A stretch of 64,000 nt of DNA from Chelativorans sp. Marseille-P2723 (GTDB lineage: Bacteria; Pseudomonadota; Alphaproteobacteria; Rhizobiales; Rhizobiaceae). The notes beneath the pieces were generated by a model. The model worked only from the letters and a program-made list of their open reading frames with translations. It made no database searches and was not told where the DNA came from. The DNA is taken from contig NZ_CADDWI010000013.1 in NCBI RefSeq assembly GCF_902809845.1, positions 1,210,114 to 1,274,113 on the forward strand. The letters are read 5' to 3'. How positions within the stretch are numbered: the first letter of the stretch is position 1; every line of letters begins with the position of its first letter. This document shows positions 37,583 to 46,550 of this stretch, piece by piece. The position numbers and the translations under genes are program-made.

Positions 37583-40206
37583 CCCAGACCCTGAACGACA
37601 AGCTGGGCGCGGCGGCAGACATGGGGCTGCTGAAAAAGGACATTCCCGACCATATCACCGGCAACCTGGCCCCCAAGATTGCGCTGCGCCCCTATCAGGT
37701 CACGGCGCTCGAGCGGTTCCTGTTCTTCGTGGAGGATTACCCGCAGAAGCCGTCGAACCCGCACCTGCTGTTCCACATGGCCACGGGCAGCGGCAAGACG
37801 GTGCTGATGGCGGCGCTGATGCTGGACCTCTACACGCGCGGCTATCGCAACTTCCTTTTCTTCGTGAACTCAGCCCAGATCATTGAGAAGACCAAGGAAA
37901 ACTTTCTCAACGCCGCATCGGCCAAGCACCTGTTCGCGCCCACAGTGCGCATCAATGACAAGCCGGTGGACATCCGCGCAGTGGATACCTTCGACGCGGT
38001 GTCGAAGGATGCGATCAACATTCACTTCACCACCATTCAAGGGCTGCACACCCGAATGCAGAACCCGAAAGAGAACGCCGTCACCATCGAGGACTTCCGC
38101 GATTACAAGGTAGTGATGTTCTCGGACGAAGCGCACCACCTGAACGCCGAGACCAAGAAGACGCTGACCAAGGGCGAGGCCGAAGACAAGGCCAGTTGGG
38201 AAGGCACAGTGTCCGAGATTTTCCGCCAGCATCCCGAAAACATGCTGTTGGAGTTTACCGCAACCGTGGACCTGAGCCACGAGGCGATCCGGGCCAAGTA
38301 TGCCGACAAGATACTCTACGACTATTCGCTCCGACAGTTTCGAGAAGACGGCTATTCCAAGGACATTGAGTTGCGGCAGGCCGATTTGCCGCCCGAGGCC
38401 CGTATGATGCAGGCGATGGTCTTGAGCCAATACCGCCGCAAGGTGGCCGAGGCGCACGGGCTGCATTGCAAGCCGGTTATCCTGATGAAGTCTAAGACCA
38501 TAGCAGCATCGGGCGAAAACGAAACGGACTTCGCGGCGATGGTAGCGGGTCTGACCGGCGAGCGGCTCGAAGCCCTGCGCGCAGCATCAAGCGGGGATGA
38601 GACGTTATCCCGCGCCTTCGCCTTCATCATAGACGAACGCGGCATGGCGGCAGACGACTTCGCCCACGAGTTGCAGGGCGATTTCAGCCCCGACAAGGTA
38701 GTGAACGTTAACAACCCGACGGATTTGGAAAAGAGACAGATAGAGCTGAACGCGCTTGAGGACCGCGCGAACGAGATACGGGTGATCTTCGCCGTTGATA
38801 AGCTGAACGAAGGCTGGGACGTGTTGAACCTGTTCGACATCGTGCGCCTGTACGACACCCGCGACGGAAAGGCGAACAAGGTGGGCAAGACCACCATGGC
38901 CGAGGCGCAGTTGATCGGGCGCGGAGCACGATACTTTCCATTCACTGCCCCTGATCAGCCCGATGCCGCGCAGGAGAAACGCAAATACGACAGCACAGTT
39001 GAACACCCGCTGCGCATCCTAGAAGAACTGCATTACCATTGTTCCCACAATCCGAAATACATTCAGGACATCCGCAACGCCCTGCGCCAAACCGGGATGC
39101 TGGACGACACTGCCCGCACAGTGCGGCTCCGGCTTAAGGACAGCTTCAAGCAATCGTCCCTCTATTTGTCTGAATATGTCTGGGTAAATGACAGGATCAG
39201 AAACCCGCGTGAAGGCGTGGCGGGGCTGGACGCATATAGCGTTCCCTCCAACATTATCTATCCGACGCTGATGACAGGGCGTGTGACGGAAAGCTCCGCC
39301 TTTGGCGGCGGCCAGTTGAAACTGACGCCGACCGACAAAGAGCCGATAGCGCGCGATCTCAAGCTGACAGACTTCGGCAAGGCCATTCTGGGTTTTGCGA
39401 TGGACGGCAACCACTTCTTCCACTTTGCCAATCTCAGGACGTATTTCCCGCAGCTTGCCAGCGCATCGCAGTTTCTGACATCAGCCACCTATCTGGGCGG
39501 GGTGACGGTGACTGTGCGCGGTCTGCTCGATGACTTGGACGCGCTGACCGCGCGGCAGAAACTCGACATTACGCAATATGTGCTCCACCAGATCGAAAGT
39601 GGCGTGAAGCGCGAAAGCGTGGACTTTGTCGGAACGAAGGATTTCAAGCCGTACCGGATCAGCGATCGTTTTACCGACAAGACGCTGAAACTGCGTATCG
39701 AAGGCGAAACCGGCCTGAGTTGGGTCAATGGCGAAAGCAATGTGCCGGGTCTGGATCAGATCGACCTGACGACGAAAGACTGGCACGCCTATGACGACAG
39801 CTACGGCACCGATCAGGAAAAGCACTTCATCAAGTACCTGAATGATCAGGCCGACCGGCTGCAGGAACGATATGACGACTTCCACCTGCTGCGGAACGAG
39901 AAAGCGGTAAAACTGTTTGCCTTCGCGGACGGGCAGGCATTCGAGCCAGATTTCGTGCTGTTCCTGCGCAAAAAGGGTGAGGAAACTAGCACGATCTTGC
40001 AACTATTCGTTGAACCCAAGGGCGATCACCTGAAACAGGCCGATAGCTGGAAGGAAGCGTTTCTAACGGACATAGAAGGCCAAGGGCGTATCGAAATCAT
40101 ATTTCAGGGGCGCGACTATTCAGTGTACGGCCTGCCCTTCTTCAACGATCAGGGGCAGAGCAATGCAGACTTCAAGGCGGGATTTGAACGGTTCCTCAAC
40201 GGCTAA
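37579..40206 (+). CDS. Type III restriction endonuclease subunit (Res)
   Basis: An 875-aa SF2 helicase-nuclease. Walker A ATGSGKT at residues 68-74, DEAHH at about 185-189, and the helicase C-domain motif AQLIGRGARYFPF near residues 445-460. The C-terminal nuclease shows FEPDFVLFL and LFVEPKGDH, a PD...ExK pattern. It cuts DNA when two unmodified sites are met and needs Mod for recognition. Intact and full length. Confidence 0.9.
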   Translation: MTQTLNDKLGAAADMGLLKKDIPDHITGNLAPKIALRPYQVTALERFLFFVEDYPQKPSNPHLLFHMATGSGKTVLMAALMLDLYTRGYRNFLFFVNSAQIIEKTKENFLNAASAKHLFAPTVRINDKPVDIRAVDTFDAVSKDAINIHFTTIQGLHTRMQNPKENAVTIEDFRDYKVVMFSDEAHHLNAETKKTLTKGEAEDKASWEGTVSEIFRQHPENMLLEFTATVDLSHEAIRAKYADKILYDYSLRQFREDGYSKDIELRQADLPPEARMMQAMVLSQYRRKVAEAHGLHCKPVILMKSKTIAASGENETDFAAMVAGLTGERLEALRAASSGDETLSRAFAFIIDERGMAADDFAHELQGDFSPDKVVNVNNPTDLEKRQIELNALEDRANEIRVIFAVDKLNEGWDVLNLFDIVRLYDTRDGKANKVGKTTMAEAQLIGRGARYFPFTAPDQPDAAQEKRKYDSTVEHPLRILEELHYHCSHNPKYIQDIRNALRQTGMLDDTARTVRLRLKDSFKQSSLYLSEYVWVNDRIRNPREGVAGLDAYSVPSNIIYPTLMTGRVTESSAFGGGQLKLTPTDKEPIARDLKLTDFGKAILGFAMDGNHFFHFANLRTYFPQLASASQFLTSATYLGGVTVTVRGLLDDLDALTARQKLDITQYVLHQIESGVKRESVDFVGTKDFKPYRISDRFTDKTLKLRIEGETGLSWVNGESNVPGLDQIDLTTKDWHAYDDSYGTDQEKHFIKYLNDQADRLQERYDDFHLLRNEKAVKLFAFADGQAFEPDFVLFLRKKGEETSTILQLFVEPKGDHLKQADSWKEAFLTDIEGQGRIEIIFQGRDYSVYGLPFFNDQGQSNADFKAGFERFLNG

Positions 40207-40404
40207 ATAGCCGGAGGCTGATTGCGCCCCAAGCCGACCGCACTGCATGAGTCTTGTGCTAAATTATCCGATTGCCCTGATGCCCATCTAGGTATCGTCG
40301 TCAATAACTGTAGAACTCGGCTCTGAAACGAAAAAGATCCCACCGCGGGAGGAGTTGCAGCAGGCTCTTGGAGTAACGAACTGTGAATGTGAACGAGGAG
40401 TTTT

Positions 40405-40655
40405 GCCTCGACGATTGAAGGCGAGAGCAGCGTCAGACGCAAAATCCGACTGACATAGGAGGCACTGATCTTCTCTGCGGCAGCGACCTCCTCGATGGTG
40501 GTGTGAACGCCAGTTTCCAGCAGCTCGCGCCAACGAAAGCCACGGCGATCGCCTTGACCGTGTTGTCGACACGAGCACGAGGCAGCGCACATGACGATAT
40601 GCCATCCGGCAGGATGATCTGCTTGTGCCCACCGCGCTGTGTAAAGGACAAACGC
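40405..40655 (-). pseudogene. Decayed copy of the HTH gene at 41858-42256
   Basis: On the minus strand, the DNA repeats the middle of the intact HTH gene: the phrases ETGVHTTIEEVAAAEKISASYVSRILRLTLLSPSIVEA and RGGHKQIILPDG are both present but in different frames. A 1-bp loss (CACGGCG against CACGGGCG) and a 3-bp loss nearby break the frame, and the start region is altered. It is therefore a pseudogene, about 1.5 kb from its intact relative, both on the same strand with a baeRF gene between them. Confidence 0.75.
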
Positions 40656-40742
40656 GCAAACTTCTAATCCGTTGTTTGCAATCGCACCTCCCCAGCCCTA
40701 GGTGAAAAGCATTGCTTGTCTCGAAAATACGAAGGATTCTCC

Positions 40743-41861
40743 ATGCTTTATGTCGATATCCCGACGCTTTCTGACCTACGAAAGCTCAATGAGGTACGCG
40801 CTGATGCTTGCGTGTCACTCTATGTTCCCACCACTCCGGTGACTCAGGATGTTGAGGCATCTCGCATTGAGGCAGGCAATCTCGCCAAGCAAGCATACGA
40901 ACAACTTCAAGCTGATGGCTTGGACAAGCGTCGCTTGGCGGCACTTGGAGAGCAACTGGATGATTTGCTGGACGATGACGAATTCTGGCGTTTTCAGGCA
41001 AATTCACTCGCGATCTTTGCGACGCCGGATACGATCCAGACATTCCGGCTGGCAAACCGCCTCCAGCCGATCATTGAAGTGGCGGATCGCTTCCTAACCA
41101 AGCCGCTGATGCGTGCCATCACCTTCGCCAATGATGGATTCGTACTCGCTCTGTCTGAGAACGATGTACGTTTGATCGAAATCTTCCCGGACCTTCCGCC
41201 GCAACGCGTGCAGGTGCCAAACCTGCCGAAAGATGCTGCGAGTGCAGTCAAGGTATCCTTGCTCAACAACCGTACGTCATTGCGTCGTGTGATGGGTTCC
41301 GAAGGCCAAAAGGTGCGGCTCGCACAATATGCGCGGATGGTGGATGCTGCCATTCGCCCGATACTTTCTAATCGCGACGCGCCATTGATCCTGGCAGCCA
41401 ACGAGCCTGTTGCGGCCATTTTCCGGTCGATCAACAGCTATCCGAATCTCGTTCCCGACACCCTGACGGTGACCAACGACCGATCGACCGAGGCAGAAAT
41501 TGCCGCAGCGGCACGCCCCATACTCGATGCCACCTATGCGCGGGAGATCAACGAGGTCAAAGCCCTGTTTGAACAACGCGCCAGCGACCGCCGGGCAACC
41601 ACGGACATTTCAGATGCAGCGCGTCTTGCCACATATGGTGGGATTGAAACCCTGCTGGTGAATTTCGATGAGGTCGTCCATGGCACCGTCGATGAGGATA
41701 CCGGAGCCGTCGTCTTTGGCGAGGAAGGGCCTGACACCTATGGCATCGTGGATGAGATCATGGCTCGGGCATTGGCCAGCGGCGCGCGCGTTCTTGCTGC
41801 ACGCAAGGATGATATTCCAGGCGGTGCATCGTTGGCGGCCACATTACGCTATCCACTTTAG
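40743..41861 (+). CDS. baeRF-type (archaeo-eukaryotic release-factor fold) protein
   Basis: A 372-aa soluble protein; N-terminus MLYVDIPTLSDLRKLNEVRA followed by CVSLYVPTTP, which I recognise as the bacterial eRF1-like (baeRF, probably family 11) group. Later parts, with PLILAANEPVAAIFRSIN and the C-terminal ASGARVLAARKDDIPGGASLAATLRY, fit the eRF1/Pelota-like third domain. No GGQ motif is present. Function of the family is not established; roles in ribosome rescue or biological conflict have been proposed. An AAGGATTCTCC box lies before ATG 40743. Isolated, opposite in strand to the surrounding HTH copies. Confidence 0.55.
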   Translation: MLYVDIPTLSDLRKLNEVRADACVSLYVPTTPVTQDVEASRIEAGNLAKQAYEQLQADGLDKRRLAALGEQLDDLLDDDEFWRFQANSLAIFATPDTIQTFRLANRLQPIIEVADRFLTKPLMRAITFANDGFVLALSENDVRLIEIFPDLPPQRVQVPNLPKDAASAVKVSLLNNRTSLRRVMGSEGQKVRLAQYARMVDAAIRPILSNRDAPLILAANEPVAAIFRSINSYPNLVPDTLTVTNDRSTEAEIAAAARPILDATYAREINEVKALFEQRASDRRATTDISDAARLATYGGIETLLVNFDEVVHGTVDEDTGAVVFGEEGPDTYGIVDEIMARALASGARVLAARKDDIPGGASLAATLRYPL

Positions 41862-42256
41862 GATCCGCTGGCTTTGCTGATCTGCCGATCCCACTCTAGC
41901 GGGAACGGCTTCATCAATGTGGCAAGGGTCATCTCTGGCCCTTGCCTGCCGTCGAGGATCGCGTCGACGATTGAAGGCGCCAGGAGGGTTAGACGCAAAA
42001 TCCGACTGACATAGGAGGCGCTGATCTTTTCAGCGGCGGCAATGTCCTCGATGGTGGTGTGAACGCCAGTTTCAAGCAGCTTGCGCCAGCGGAAGCCACG
42101 GGCGATCGCCTTGACCATCGTGTTATCCACACGAGCACGAGGCGGCGCCCATGACGAAGTGCCGTCGGGCAGGACAATCTGCTTGCGCCCACCGCGCTTG
42201 TTGAACGTGATCGGCACATGCACGGTAATAGTGTCGTTATCGCGCGTGACGGTCAT
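41858..42256 (-). CDS. HTH protein of a serine-recombinase module
   Basis: A 132-aa protein with helix-turn-helix IEDIAAAEKISASYVSRILRLTLLAPSIVDAILDGRQ (about residues 68-105), similar to KorB/ParB-type DNA-binding helices. Its N-terminal part (ITVHVPITFNKRGGRKQIVLPDG) is a short strand-rich segment. Starts 2 bp after the recombinase stop (TAG-CT-ATG). In other alphaproteobacterial prophages the same small gene follows the DUF2924-recombinase pair; a recombination directionality factor or repressor role is an inference. Fourth gene of the integration module. Confidence 0.75.
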   Translation of the reverse strand: MTVTRDNDTITVHVPITFNKRGGRKQIVLPDGTSSWAPPRARVDNTMVKAIARGFRWRKLLETGVHTTIEDIAAAEKISASYVSRILRLTLLAPSIVDAILDGRQGPEMTLATLMKPFPLEWDRQISKASGS

Positions 42257-42258
42257 AG

Positions 42259-43590
42259 CTACGCTGCCTTCCTACTGCCTGCGACTGTCTGATCTGGACG
42301 AACAGCCCCCAGTTCCGCAACAAGGCCGGCCAACCCTAGCGTGCGCAGGCGGATGGCAAGGCCATCAGCAGCAAGATCAACCCGCTCGACCAGAAGCTGA
42401 ACAATGCGCGCCTGCTCGGTCGGAAACAGTTCGTCCCAGATCGGATCGAGCCGCTCCAGCGCATCGCGAACCTCGGCCTCTGGCAATTCATTGATTTCCG
42501 ACCGAGCCGCACGCCATGTGCCGATGATGATTTCTGGCGCACGCAGAAGCCCACGCAGCTGATCAATAACGGCGTTCTCCACCTCTGCGGCAGGCACGCG
42601 AGCGATCGGACAGGCATTTGCGCCACGTTTCAGCACCGACTGGCTGACATAATAGCGATAAAGTTTGTCGCCCTTCCTCGTATGCGTTGGCGAGAATGCG
42701 GCCCCATCCGGACCAAAGATCAGGCCTTTCAACAGCGCCGGCGTCTGCGCCCGCGTATTGCTGGCGCGTTTGCGCGGGCTTGTCTGAAGAATGGCATGGA
42801 CCTTGTCCCATAGAGCACGATCGATGATCGCCTTGTGCTCGCCGGGATAGCTTTCGCCCTTGTGCACGGCTTCACCGATATAGACCCGGTTGTTGAGCAG
42901 TTTGTAGAGAAAGCCCTTGTCGACCAGTTTTCCCCGGCGGGTGCGCACATTTTCTGCGGTCAGAGCTTTTGCCAAGACCGTCGCCGAACCGATACTGACA
43001 AAGCGCTCGAAGATCATGCGTACCGTGGCAGCCTCGGTTTCCTCGACTACCAGCTTGCGGTTTTCCACCCGGTAGCCGAGCGGAACGACACCACCCATCC
43101 ACATGCCCTTCTTGCGGGAGGCACGGATCTTGTCGCGAATGCGTTCGGCCGTGACCTCGCGTTCGAACTGGGCAAAGGACAGCAGAATGTTGAGCGTCAG
43201 CCTGCCCATCGATGTGGTGGTGTTGAACGACTGCGTCACGGAGACGAAGGTGACGCCATTTCTGTCGAACACCTCGACCAGCTTCGAAAAATCCATCAGC
43301 GAGCGTGACAGGCGGTCGATCTTGTAGACGACCACCACATCAACCAGCCCGTCCTCGATATCAGCCAGCAGCTGTTTTAGCGCCGGCCGCTCCAGCGTAC
43401 CGCCGGAGATGCCGCCGTCATCATACTGATCACGCACCAGCACCCAGCCCTCGGAGCGCTGGCTGGCGATATAGGCTTCGCAGGCCTCGCGTTGCGCATC
43501 GAGACTGTTGAATTCCTGCTCCAGCCCTTCCTCGGAGGACTTTCTGGTGTAGATGGCGCAGCGCAGCTTACGAATGGTGGGTTTGTTCAT
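42259..43590 (-). CDS. Large serine recombinase (phage integrase type)
   Basis: A 443-aa resolvase/invertase-fold integrase. Catalytic Ser is in CAIYTRKSSEEG (about residue 18), with VYKIDRLSRS, and FAQFEREVTAERIRDKIRASRKKG joining to the recombinase domain. The recombinase/zinc-beta part has GRYVSQSV-like YRYYVSQSVLKRGANACPIARVPA, close to the family's zinc ribbon. Start 43590 (MNKPTIRKL) overlaps the DUF2924 stop by ATGA. Such enzymes integrate and excise phage or mobile DNA at attP/attB with help from a directionality factor. Confidence 0.93.
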   Translation of the reverse strand: MNKPTIRKLRCAIYTRKSSEEGLEQEFNSLDAQREACEAYIASQRSEGWVLVRDQYDDGGISGGTLERPALKQLLADIEDGLVDVVVVYKIDRLSRSLMDFSKLVEVFDRNGVTFVSVTQSFNTTTSMGRLTLNILLSFAQFEREVTAERIRDKIRASRKKGMWMGGVVPLGYRVENRKLVVEETEAATVRMIFERFVSIGSATVLAKALTAENVRTRRGKLVDKGFLYKLLNNRVYIGEAVHKGESYPGEHKAIIDRALWDKVHAILQTSPRKRASNTRAQTPALLKGLIFGPDGAAFSPTHTRKGDKLYRYYVSQSVLKRGANACPIARVPAAEVENAVIDQLRGLLRAPEIIIGTWRAARSEINELPEAEVRDALERLDPIWDELFPTEQARIVQLLVERVDLAADGLAIRLRTLGLAGLVAELGAVRPDQTVAGSRKAA

Positions 43591-44039
43591 GCCCGGCTCC
43601 GGTGATTTTTCAGGCCGAAGAAGATCCAGCCATTCCAGCGCGTGCCGGTGATGGCGCGGGCAACCGATGACAGGCTTTTGTAAGGGCGTCCCTGCCATTC
43701 AAAACCATCGGCCAGCACGGTGACGGTGTGCTCGACACCCTGCCATTCGCGGATCAGGCGGGTTCCGACAATTGGTCGATCATCGGCACGGTTGCGGCGT
43801 ACCATCAAGTTGCCGCCATCAAGCTGTTCACCCAAGACTTCCAGCCGCTCGATTGTCGAGGGCTTCAGCCCGCCAAGGCTGAGTTCCTGGATGCGATAGG
43901 CCAGCCTGCTTTCGAGATAGCGCCGGTTGAAGGCAGGCGGCTCGCTGTCGAACAGATCGCGCCACTGCTTTTTCAATTCCGGTGTTGTGGCCGTCTTCAG
44001 CGCCACCAGGCGCTTGGGGATATGATCATGCGTCGTCAT
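43587..44039 (-). CDS. DUF2924 protein of the integration module
   Basis: A 150-aa protein of the DUF2924 family: LTATTPELKKQWRDLF-type start (KTATTPELKKQWRDLFD), RLAYRIQELSLGGL, and a C-terminal GRPYKSLSSVARAITGTRWNGWIFFGL, which resembles a SAWADEE/RAMA-like compact module often found at the end of such proteins. Start 44039 (MTTHDH) overlaps the upstream 56-aa gene by ATGA. Its function is unknown but it nearly always precedes a serine recombinase, so a role in integration or site choice is inferred. Confidence 0.88.
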   Translation of the reverse strand: MTTHDHIPKRLVALKTATTPELKKQWRDLFDSEPPAFNRRYLESRLAYRIQELSLGGLKPSTIERLEVLGEQLDGGNLMVRRNRADDRPIVGTRLIREWQGVEHTVTVLADGFEWQGRPYKSLSSVARAITGTRWNGWIFFGLKNHRSRA

Positions 44040-44206
44040 GAAACTCTCCGGTGAGTTGGAGTTGCATGACGGCATCGATCTGGCGTGAAGTGAAGGCAAC
44101 TTTCTCCACTATCTTCAACAGGATGAGCGCATTTACGCTGACGCAGCCGAATGATGCCGCGTACCAGCAACTGGCACAGTTCGGCATGACGTTCTGCAGT
44201 GGACAT
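44036..44206 (-). CDS. 56-aa protein, first gene of the integration module
   Basis: A small protein from ATG 44206: MSTAERHAELCQLLVRGIIR, then LRQRKCAHPVEDSGESCLHF and PDRCRHATPTHRRVS. The tail SGES-x-L-x-F-xPD-x-x-HA is like short proteins I recall in front of DUF2924 in rhizobia. It overlaps the DUF2924 start by ATGA. A longer reading of the same frame continues upstream to 44425 but runs into the divergent 736-aa gene, so the short form is preferred. Function unknown; perhaps a DNA-binding or structural partner. Confidence 0.6.
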   Translation of the reverse strand: MSTAERHAELCQLLVRGIIRLRQRKCAHPVEDSGESCLHFTPDRCRHATPTHRRVS

Positions 44207-44334
44207 ACGATCAGGCGGGAGGGGATTAGGGCTTCGCATGTATCTCTCCTTTGTAGGAGAAAAGCCGCCCATGCTGGCCAAACAGGACATTTTGCCCTTA
44301 GACTTTGCGAGGCAAGTATTTTCGGGAGGGGAAT

Positions 44335-46545
44335 ATGGTGCGCGCACCGGCCAAAAGCTGTCCAAATTTGTCGAGATTATTCGAAGATGCTGAGCCAGAA
44401 CTTCTAGCCCAATTCCTGAATGCAACTGCCTTCCAGCGATTGGCCTGGCTTGAAGATTACCGGTTCAGTGCGGATGATCCAGAAGGTCCGTCAACTGCCC
44501 GCAACATGCTGCTTAAGGAAAAGAAGGATCGGCTGGGTCCGCTTGAGACAGAGGCAGCGCGCATCATAAACATTGCCAGCGACCGCGGTGAGTACGCCCT
44601 TGAGGGCCTGACAGGAACCAGCCTGGAAAATGACCGCGCAAGGGTGCTTCTTGGCCAACGCGATAACCTCGCGCGGAGTTTATGGACATATATCAGAGAG
44701 CACGCGCTTTTCGAAGCAGCAGAGAATAGTCTGCACCTGCGCCTGTACCGGCGATATGACAAACATTATCAGACATTCATGGCAGAACCGTCAGCTGGCG
44801 GCGGTCCGGATGCTAGCGGTGCTTTACTTGACGAGCTACTTGCCGATCTGGGCAAGCGGCTTGACCGTGGCGAGGGCTACAGCATCGACAGGTTCGACAT
44901 TCCCGAGGACGGTGACGAACCTGCAGCCGAAATGTATTTGCTGTTTCATCCTGATCCGCCGACCAGCGTTCGGGAGATTGACGATCAGGGCAATCGGTCA
45001 AGAATCTATTTTCGTCCGCCCGGGGAAGCGATGATCGTTTTTACTCCCTCAACAGGACGGGTGCACGTTCGCGCACGCAACAGAAGATTGCGCCACACCA
45101 TTGCTGAGCGCTTTATCGAAACGGCACTGCAGCAGACATACTCCAGTCAGCCTGTCGATTTTCAGGCCTACGATATTTCACAGTTCCTGAAGGGATTCGA
45201 CCTCCCACTACCAGATTTCGATGAAGACGCGGTAATCCTAAACGCACAGGTCATCCGCGCTGACATTAGTATCGGCAACCTTACCAATCGGCTTTCGCTT
45301 TCCACCACCATTGGACAGAATATCTCTGAGCTAATACAAAGTCAGCCGGGCTTATCCAGGATCTTCGAACGTGCATTGGCTATTCGATTCATTGAAATCG
45401 CGGTTCGCTATTGGCGAACCGATCGGGAAAATGAGGAAACTCTCAACTTCACGCTCACAGATCGCAATACCAGCAGCCTGCTCAGCCTCGATGATCCGTT
45501 CGAACGCGTCCTCGGACATCGCCTGCTTCGACACTGGAACATCATGCGAGAAGGTCGGGCGCCAAGCGCTGCTGAGAGCATGATGGTTATCCCCGCCCTG
45601 TTGGCCATTTGGGACATCGGGGCCGATAAGGTCGCGGGCACCTGGCTTCAGGCTCGTGGTATCGCCCCAAAGATCCTAATCGATTTGGGCTTTCTCGTGC
45701 CCGCCGGCTGGGAAGGCGATGACCTGATCGACGATGAGGACGAGGTCGGCCCGGTCACGGCCGAAGTGGTCGTCCGGATCGAGAGGGGGGATGCGGAGGA
45801 AGAAGACCGTAAAGTAGCCGACCTCAACGTCTCCGAAGGACAGGTGACGCCTGCGGACAACCCGGATCGCTACAGGATCTATCGGGTGCGCGACGGCTGG
45901 GTGGTGCAACACCTGAAGGAACGTCTCGAACAAGTGCTCGACGCGCCTGCCATCGAGAAGCTTACAGATCACCTCTTCTACCTTGGAACGCTCGGGGTCG
46001 ATGGCGGGAATGTTCCGATCTACCTTGCGCGTGGTCTAGACCGGGAGAAGGTCCGGTCGGCCGTCGATACGGAACTTCGGGCGCGCGCCAATCTCGGTGT
46101 TGGCCTGATTCTGCAGGCCGGCCACGCTTCGGGGCCATGTCTGGCAGCCAACGTTTTGACGCCGCTTGCCGATCAGATCGACGATGATCAGTCCGAAATC
46201 GCATTAGTCGCAGACAAGCTCCGGTCCGTGTTTCGGCGACACCGGATACTGGCCCGTGGTGGACAGGCGGTCGAACTCACTCGCTCCGGGGAGACCCTTG
46301 CTACTCTGTTTGTTCCAGGGAAAGGCAGCATCGACATAGAAGGTAAGAACCGCATCGCGGTCATCCAGCGACTTGTCGATGCGCACAACAATGGCCCGAT
46401 GCCAATGGCAACCCGAGATCTTGTCAAGGACATCGCCGAAGACCAATCCCTATCGAATATCTTCAAGCAGCCGCTCTGGAGCAAGTTGAAAGCTAACTTT
46501 TTGCGAAGCCTTGGCGCCAGAGGGCCCTGGGAGATCGCCATCTGA
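44335..46545 (+). CDS. 736-aa protein of unknown function next to integration module
   Basis: Starts at ATG 44335 with GGGAGGGGAAT just before it. I do not recognise a family. It opens with KSCPNLSRLFEDAEPELLAQFL, is rich in acidic residues, has no membrane segment, no Walker motif and no nuclease triad that I can see. The middle (about 310-420) is largely helical with VILNAQVIRADISIGNLTN; the end (QRLVDAHNNGPMPMATRDLV, KQPLWSKLKANFLRSLG) resembles a winged helix. It is divergent from the integration module and 95 bp before a Com-like gene. Possible phage exclusion or defence factor; no function is assigned. Confidence 0.85.
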   Translation: MVRAPAKSCPNLSRLFEDAEPELLAQFLNATAFQRLAWLEDYRFSADDPEGPSTARNMLLKEKKDRLGPLETEAARIINIASDRGEYALEGLTGTSLENDRARVLLGQRDNLARSLWTYIREHALFEAAENSLHLRLYRRYDKHYQTFMAEPSAGGGPDASGALLDELLADLGKRLDRGEGYSIDRFDIPEDGDEPAAEMYLLFHPDPPTSVREIDDQGNRSRIYFRPPGEAMIVFTPSTGRVHVRARNRRLRHTIAERFIETALQQTYSSQPVDFQAYDISQFLKGFDLPLPDFDEDAVILNAQVIRADISIGNLTNRLSLSTTIGQNISELIQSQPGLSRIFERALAIRFIEIAVRYWRTDRENEETLNFTLTDRNTSSLLSLDDPFERVLGHRLLRHWNIMREGRAPSAAESMMVIPALLAIWDIGADKVAGTWLQARGIAPKILIDLGFLVPAGWEGDDLIDDEDEVGPVTAEVVVRIERGDAEEEDRKVADLNVSEGQVTPADNPDRYRIYRVRDGWVVQHLKERLEQVLDAPAIEKLTDHLFYLGTLGVDGGNVPIYLARGLDREKVRSAVDTELRARANLGVGLILQAGHASGPCLAANVLTPLADQIDDDQSEIALVADKLRSVFRRHRILARGGQAVELTRSGETLATLFVPGKGSIDIEGKNRIAVIQRLVDAHNNGPMPMATRDLVKDIAEDQSLSNIFKQPLWSKLKANFLRSLGARGPWEIAI

Positions 46546-46550
46546 GGGCT

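Noticed and set aside
44051-44407. 118-aa plus-strand open frame overlapping the integration module and the 736-aa gene
   Set aside because: No family similarity; it overlaps two better supported genes on opposite strands.
43860-46545. Retron or reverse transcriptase as the source of the unknown gene
   Set aside because: No YxDD motif and no plausible msr/msd RNA near the 736-aa gene.
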